Part shown: positions 6,377 through 8,006 of the stretch, piece by piece
Layout: the number at the start of each line of letters is the position of its first letter
Numbering within the stretch: position 1 is the first letter of the stretch
Source of the DNA: Limisphaerales bacterium
GTDB lineage: Bacteria; Verrucomicrobiota; Verrucomicrobiia; Limisphaerales; UBA8199
Direction of reading: 5' to 3'
Assembly (NCBI GenBank): GCA_025356925.1
Contig: JANXQE010000828.1
Span: 1 to 8,006 of the forward strand
Length of the DNA stretch: 8,006 nt
Notes under the pieces: generated by a model
What the model saw: the letters and a program-made list of their open reading frames with translations, nothing else
The model's database searches: none
Told to the model about the DNA's origin: nothing
Position numbers and translations under genes: made by a program

Positions 6377-6681
6377 CGGTCGATTCGACCAATGTCCCGC
6401 AGTGGTTTAAATGCAGTTTCACGTCGTTAAGACGAACGAACCAGCCCGTCGAGGACACCGATTTTTCTTGGAACGTCGCGTTTCCGCCGAACGCCAGACT
6501 CCTGACCTCCATAGGTCTCCCCGCTTTCTCGTCCCCTCAGCGTTCATTAGCCACAATTAGCGGTTCAACCCCCCGGCCGAGTCCCTAATTAAAAACTAAA
6601 AATTTCCCCGGTTTGCCCACATTTAGCTCACCCTGCCCCAAAACTGGACACCCTCGCGCCGGTCGCAAGGGCAAATAGTGT

Positions 6682-6710
6682 CAACATTCTTGGCATCATC
6701 CAAGCTGTTG
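6682..6710 (+). other. Stem-loop in the leader of the 6819 gene
   Basis: The outer stem is CAACA (6682-6686) with TGTTG (6706-6710). The inner stem is CTTGG (6689-6693) with CCAAG (6700-6704), separated by a TT/C internal bulge and closed by the loop CATCAT. It is 10 bp in all, with no following T tract, so it is not a typical terminator. It lies about 110 bases upstream of the next start codon and could be a leader RNA structure or part of a repeat. Confidence 0.35.
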
Positions 6711-6805
6711 TCTGTTTAACGGGCAGGGTTCTTCCAGCGGGCGACGCCGAGCGTCACCGGCACAGCGCCTCGGGAAACTCTGACCCCTTAGAGAAATGCA
6801 AGCCC

Positions 6806-6810
6806 AAGGA
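6806..6810 (+). promoter_or_regulatory. Shine-Dalgarno AAGGA for the 6819 gene
   Basis: AAGGA is followed by eight bases and then ATG at 6819-6821. This good spacing supports 6819 as the true start of the hypothetical gene rather than the in-frame ATG at codon 40 (6936). Confidence 0.55.
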
Positions 6811-6818
6811 TAACCTTC

Positions 6819-7379
6819 ATGTTTCACTCACCACCACAGGACGGCCCAAGCTGCGACTCGGCCGGCGCCAAACTCAACGTCACCCTTATCCCGCTCCTGT
6901 CCAAAGGCCAGGCTGCCCTGGCCCCGGACGCCACCATGGGCATTCTAACCATTGTCCTGCGCCAGGTCGTCTTGCTTTGGCACAACGCCTTCAATGAGAT
7001 CACGATCCGCAAGGCCGACGACCTATTCGCCTGCGCCGCCAGCAATGGCAAGTATTACGATCCGATTCCCAAAGGCGCTGAGCTAATCCAGGCCACCCTC
7101 GATGTCCAGTTCGCCGACGCCGCCGAACCTCACGCCGTTGACATCGCCCCGCCGCACACCCTGACCCTGCAGCATCCCCAGGACGCCCCGCGCATCCTGC
7201 TGCTCCTGGCCCGCCGCGGATTCCGCACCGCCCAAAAACTCGCGCTCGCCCTTCTGCTGGCCGCCGCCTGCGCCCCCGGCGCCTCGTTCGCCGACCCGCT
7301 CGACGACGATGACGACGACGATCGCGCCGATTGCCAGATTCATGAAGTGGCAGGTTGCAGGTTCCAAATTGGAGGTTGA
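6819..7379 (+). CDS. Hypothetical protein with signal-like hydrophobic segment and Asp7 run
   Basis: I do not recognise this 186-residue protein. Coding is supported by a well-spaced AAGGA and strongly GC-rich third positions over most of its length. Residues 1-125 look like a soluble domain (a hydrophobic MGILTIVLRQVVLLW stretch at 40-54, then NEITIRKADDLFACAASNGKYYDPI). Residues 131-158 (ARRGFRTAQK, then LALALLLAAACAPGASFA) read like a signal peptide with a basic n-region, an Arg-Arg pair, an h-region and an A-x-A type end, yet sit near the C-terminus. They are followed by DPLDDDDDDD (159-168). The last ~11 codons (from 7344) are made of repeat DNA that also supplies the TGA stop, so the original C-terminus may have been replaced. 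It could be a C-terminally anchored membrane protein, or the fusion of a truncated gene with a short secreted acidic peptide. No function is assigned. Confidence 0.6.
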   Translation: MFHSPPQDGPSCDSAGAKLNVTLIPLLSKGQAALAPDATMGILTIVLRQVVLLWHNAFNEITIRKADDLFACAASNGKYYDPIPKGAELIQATLDVQFADAAEPHAVDIAPPHTLTLQHPQDAPRILLLLARRGFRTAQKLALALLLAAACAPGASFADPLDDDDDDDRADCQIHEVAGCRFQIGG

Positions 7380-7426
7380 AAGCCGCAGCCGGAAGTCAGA
7401 AGGGTGAAAGCCGAAAGCGAAATACT
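7344..7426 (+). repeat. Purine-rich degenerate short repeats
   Basis: Two runs of near-repeats join here. 7346-7380 has units like GGCAGGTTGCAGGTTCC and GGAGGTTG. 7378-7426 has units like GAAAGCCG, GGAAGTCAGAAGG and GAAAGCCGAAAGC. The first run overlaps the 3' end of the 6819 gene and gives its last residues and stop. These are imperfect 7-10 bp units, not a CRISPR or VNTR with exact copies. Confidence 0.6.
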
Positions 7427-7428
7427 GA

Positions 7429-7461
7429 ACCCCGAGCGCTATCGACCTTCACTTCCGGGGT
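7429..7461. other. Weak hairpin downstream of the 6819 gene
   Basis: ACCCCG (7429-7434) pairs with CGGGGT (7456-7461) across a 21-base loop. It lies 50 bases after the 6819 gene stop. With no T tract and a long loop it is at best a poor terminator. Confidence 0.2.
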
Positions 7462-7465
7462 CTCC

Positions 7466-7543
7466 AATTAAAAATTAAGAATTCAAAATTTAAAATTCCC
7501 CCCCAACTAAAAACTAAAGACTAAAAACTAAAGACTTAAAACC
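7466..7543 (+). repeat. AT-rich simple repeats including a perfect 14-bp tandem duplication
   Basis: 7466-7497 is built from AATTAAAAATT, AAGAATTC, AAAATTT and AAAATTCC pieces. 7506-7533 is an exact tandem duplication of ACTAAAAACTAAAG (2 x 14), itself made of two 7-8 base halves, followed by the partial unit ACTTAAAA. AT content contrasts sharply with the GC-rich genes on either side. A TAA within it (7529-7531) closes the reading frame of the next gene and so limits how far upstream that gene can start. Confidence 0.75.
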
Positions 7544-7549
7544 TGCCCC

Positions 7550-8006
7550 GTGAAAAAGATCTGGCTCTCTCTCGAATCCATCCCCGGCCTGGTCGCCCTC
7601 GAATCGGACTGGCGCCGAATGATTGGTGAACAATTCCCTGCCTTCAGATCGCTCTGCCTGGAGCCGGCTTCCTGGCCGGTTCAACGGATACCCTGCCCGC
7701 GGGGCTGTGGGTGCAACCACGTGGTCCTAGTGCGCCATGATGGCACGGGCGCCGTGGCCGCCTGTCGCTGCGCTTCAGCCGGGTGTCCGGATATCGCGCT
7801 GACCCGCGAGGAGATTATTCCGTTGCAAGTCAGCCGGCCCAGGCTTGGCCACGCCCTGTGCCAGGCGTTCGGATTGGCCAGCCGCCTCGCGGATCTTCCG
7901 ATCCCGAATACCTTCCAGTTCGGGTCCTGGTCCACCGACGCCGTGCCGGTCCTCCTCACGATCCAGGTTCAGAATTCCGTCTTCCGCCGCGTCGTCGCGG
8001 AACTCG
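7550..8006 (+). CDS. Unrecognised protein with Cys clusters, N-terminal part (runs off the right edge)
   Basis: From GTG 7550 (VKKIWLSLESIPGLVALESDWRRM) the frame stays open to the end of the window, 152 codons with GC-rich third positions. An in-frame TAA at 7529 limits the start to this GTG or to ATG 7619 (codon 24); no clear ribosome site separates them. Residues 49-57 are C-P-x-G-C-x-C-x-H and residues 72-79 are C-x-C-x4-C, giving up to seven ligands for a zinc- or iron-binding site. Then come LTREEIIPLQ, a helix-like RLGHALCQAFGLASRL and a PVLLTIQVQNSVFRRVVAEL stretch. Two metal-ligand clusters separated by a short strand suggest a zinc ribbon or similar. I recall proteins with this layout only as hypotheticals in Verrucomicrobiota. 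Function unknown. Confidence 0.6.
   Translation, partial: MKKIWLSLESIPGLVALESDWRRMIGEQFPAFRSLCLEPASWPVQRIPCPRGCGCNHVVLVRHDGTGAVAACRCASAGCPDIALTREEIIPLQVSRPRLGHALCQAFGLASRLADLPIPNTFQFGSWSTDAVPVLLTIQVQNSVFRRVVAEL

Larger units (their letters stand above)
6378..6818. other. Gene-poor intergenic stretch with hairpins and AT-rich repeat remnants
   Basis: No reading frame here is convincing. Three things are visible. First, an AT-rich fragment at 6588-6605 (AATTAAAAACTAAAAATTTC-like) resembles the arrays at 7466-7543. Second, there is an imperfect hairpin at 6651-6671 (CCCTCGCG/CGCAAGGG, one mismatch). Third, a longer stem-loop lies at 6682-6710 (CAACA-CTTGG / CCAAG-TGTTG with a small internal bulge and CATCAT loop). 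A 60-codon minus-strand frame at 6330-6512 crosses the repeat remnant and is probably chance. The segment 6393-6515 has the feel of another dispersed element, but this cannot be shown from one copy. Confidence 0.5.

Noticed and set aside
6330..6512. Minus-strand 60-codon frame in the 6220-6818 gap
   Set aside because: Its C-terminal third is translated repeat remnant, it has no recognisable motif, and its ribosome site is not convincing. Possibly part of a dispersed element, not a gene.
6638..6652. Insertion-sequence end (GCCCCAAAACTGGAC)
   Set aside because: It faintly recalls terminal repeats of some IS families, but there is no matching inverted copy in the window and no transposase fragment.

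Overview
This window looks like chromosomal DNA of a GC-rich Gram-negative bacterium, most likely a member of the Verrucomicrobiota (Limisphaerales/Pedosphaera-like). That placement is an inference. It rests on the pgk-tpiA-secG gene order, a TPR-sulfotransferase beside it, a lipoprotein signal peptide (so an inner membrane with lipoprotein sorting), and several families of short degenerate intergenic repeats of a kind I associate with that phylum. No rRNA, tRNA or marker gene fixes the taxonomy.

Layout. Positions 1-2998 hold a leftward operon read from a good sigma70-like promoter at 3029-3056: pgk, tpiA, secG and, 6 bases after the secG stop, the first ~164 codons of an OppA-type (SBP_bac_5) substrate-binding lipoprotein that runs off the left edge. 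The lipoprotein is not obvious as an ordinary ORF because it has no end in the window. A 73-bp cloverleaf-like palindromic repeat (314-386) lies inside its 5' region. Rightward from 3115 is a TPR protein with a C-terminal PAPS-dependent sulfotransferase domain. Converging on it is a leftward two-gene unit: a six-Asp-box BNR/sialidase-like beta-propeller protein (5056-6219), overlapped by 4 bases (ATGA) by a small MoaD/ThiS-like protein ending in Gly-Gly (4763-5059). This pair is flanked by two copies of a ~10-bp-phased repeat in opposite orientation (4711-4760 and 6311-6376).

From 6220 to the right edge the character changes. There are about 600 bases without a convincing gene, holding repeat remnants and hairpins. 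Then comes an unrecognised 186-aa ORF (6819-7379) with an internal signal-peptide-like segment and an Asp7 run, whose last codons are made of repeat DNA. A 170-bp mosaic of simple AT-rich and purine-rich degenerate repeats follows. Last is a rightward GTG-start gene (7550 to the edge, no stop in the window) encoding an unrecognised protein with two Cys clusters resembling a zinc site.

How the genes work together: pgk and tpiA are lower-glycolysis/gluconeogenesis enzymes, secG is the translocase subunit, and the lipoprotein is an exported solute-binding protein that would use that translocase. The BNR + MoaD-like pair is the best candidate for an undescribed two-component unit. The coupling is visible in the sequence; its function is not known to me. 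The two right-hand genes are candidates for accessory material.
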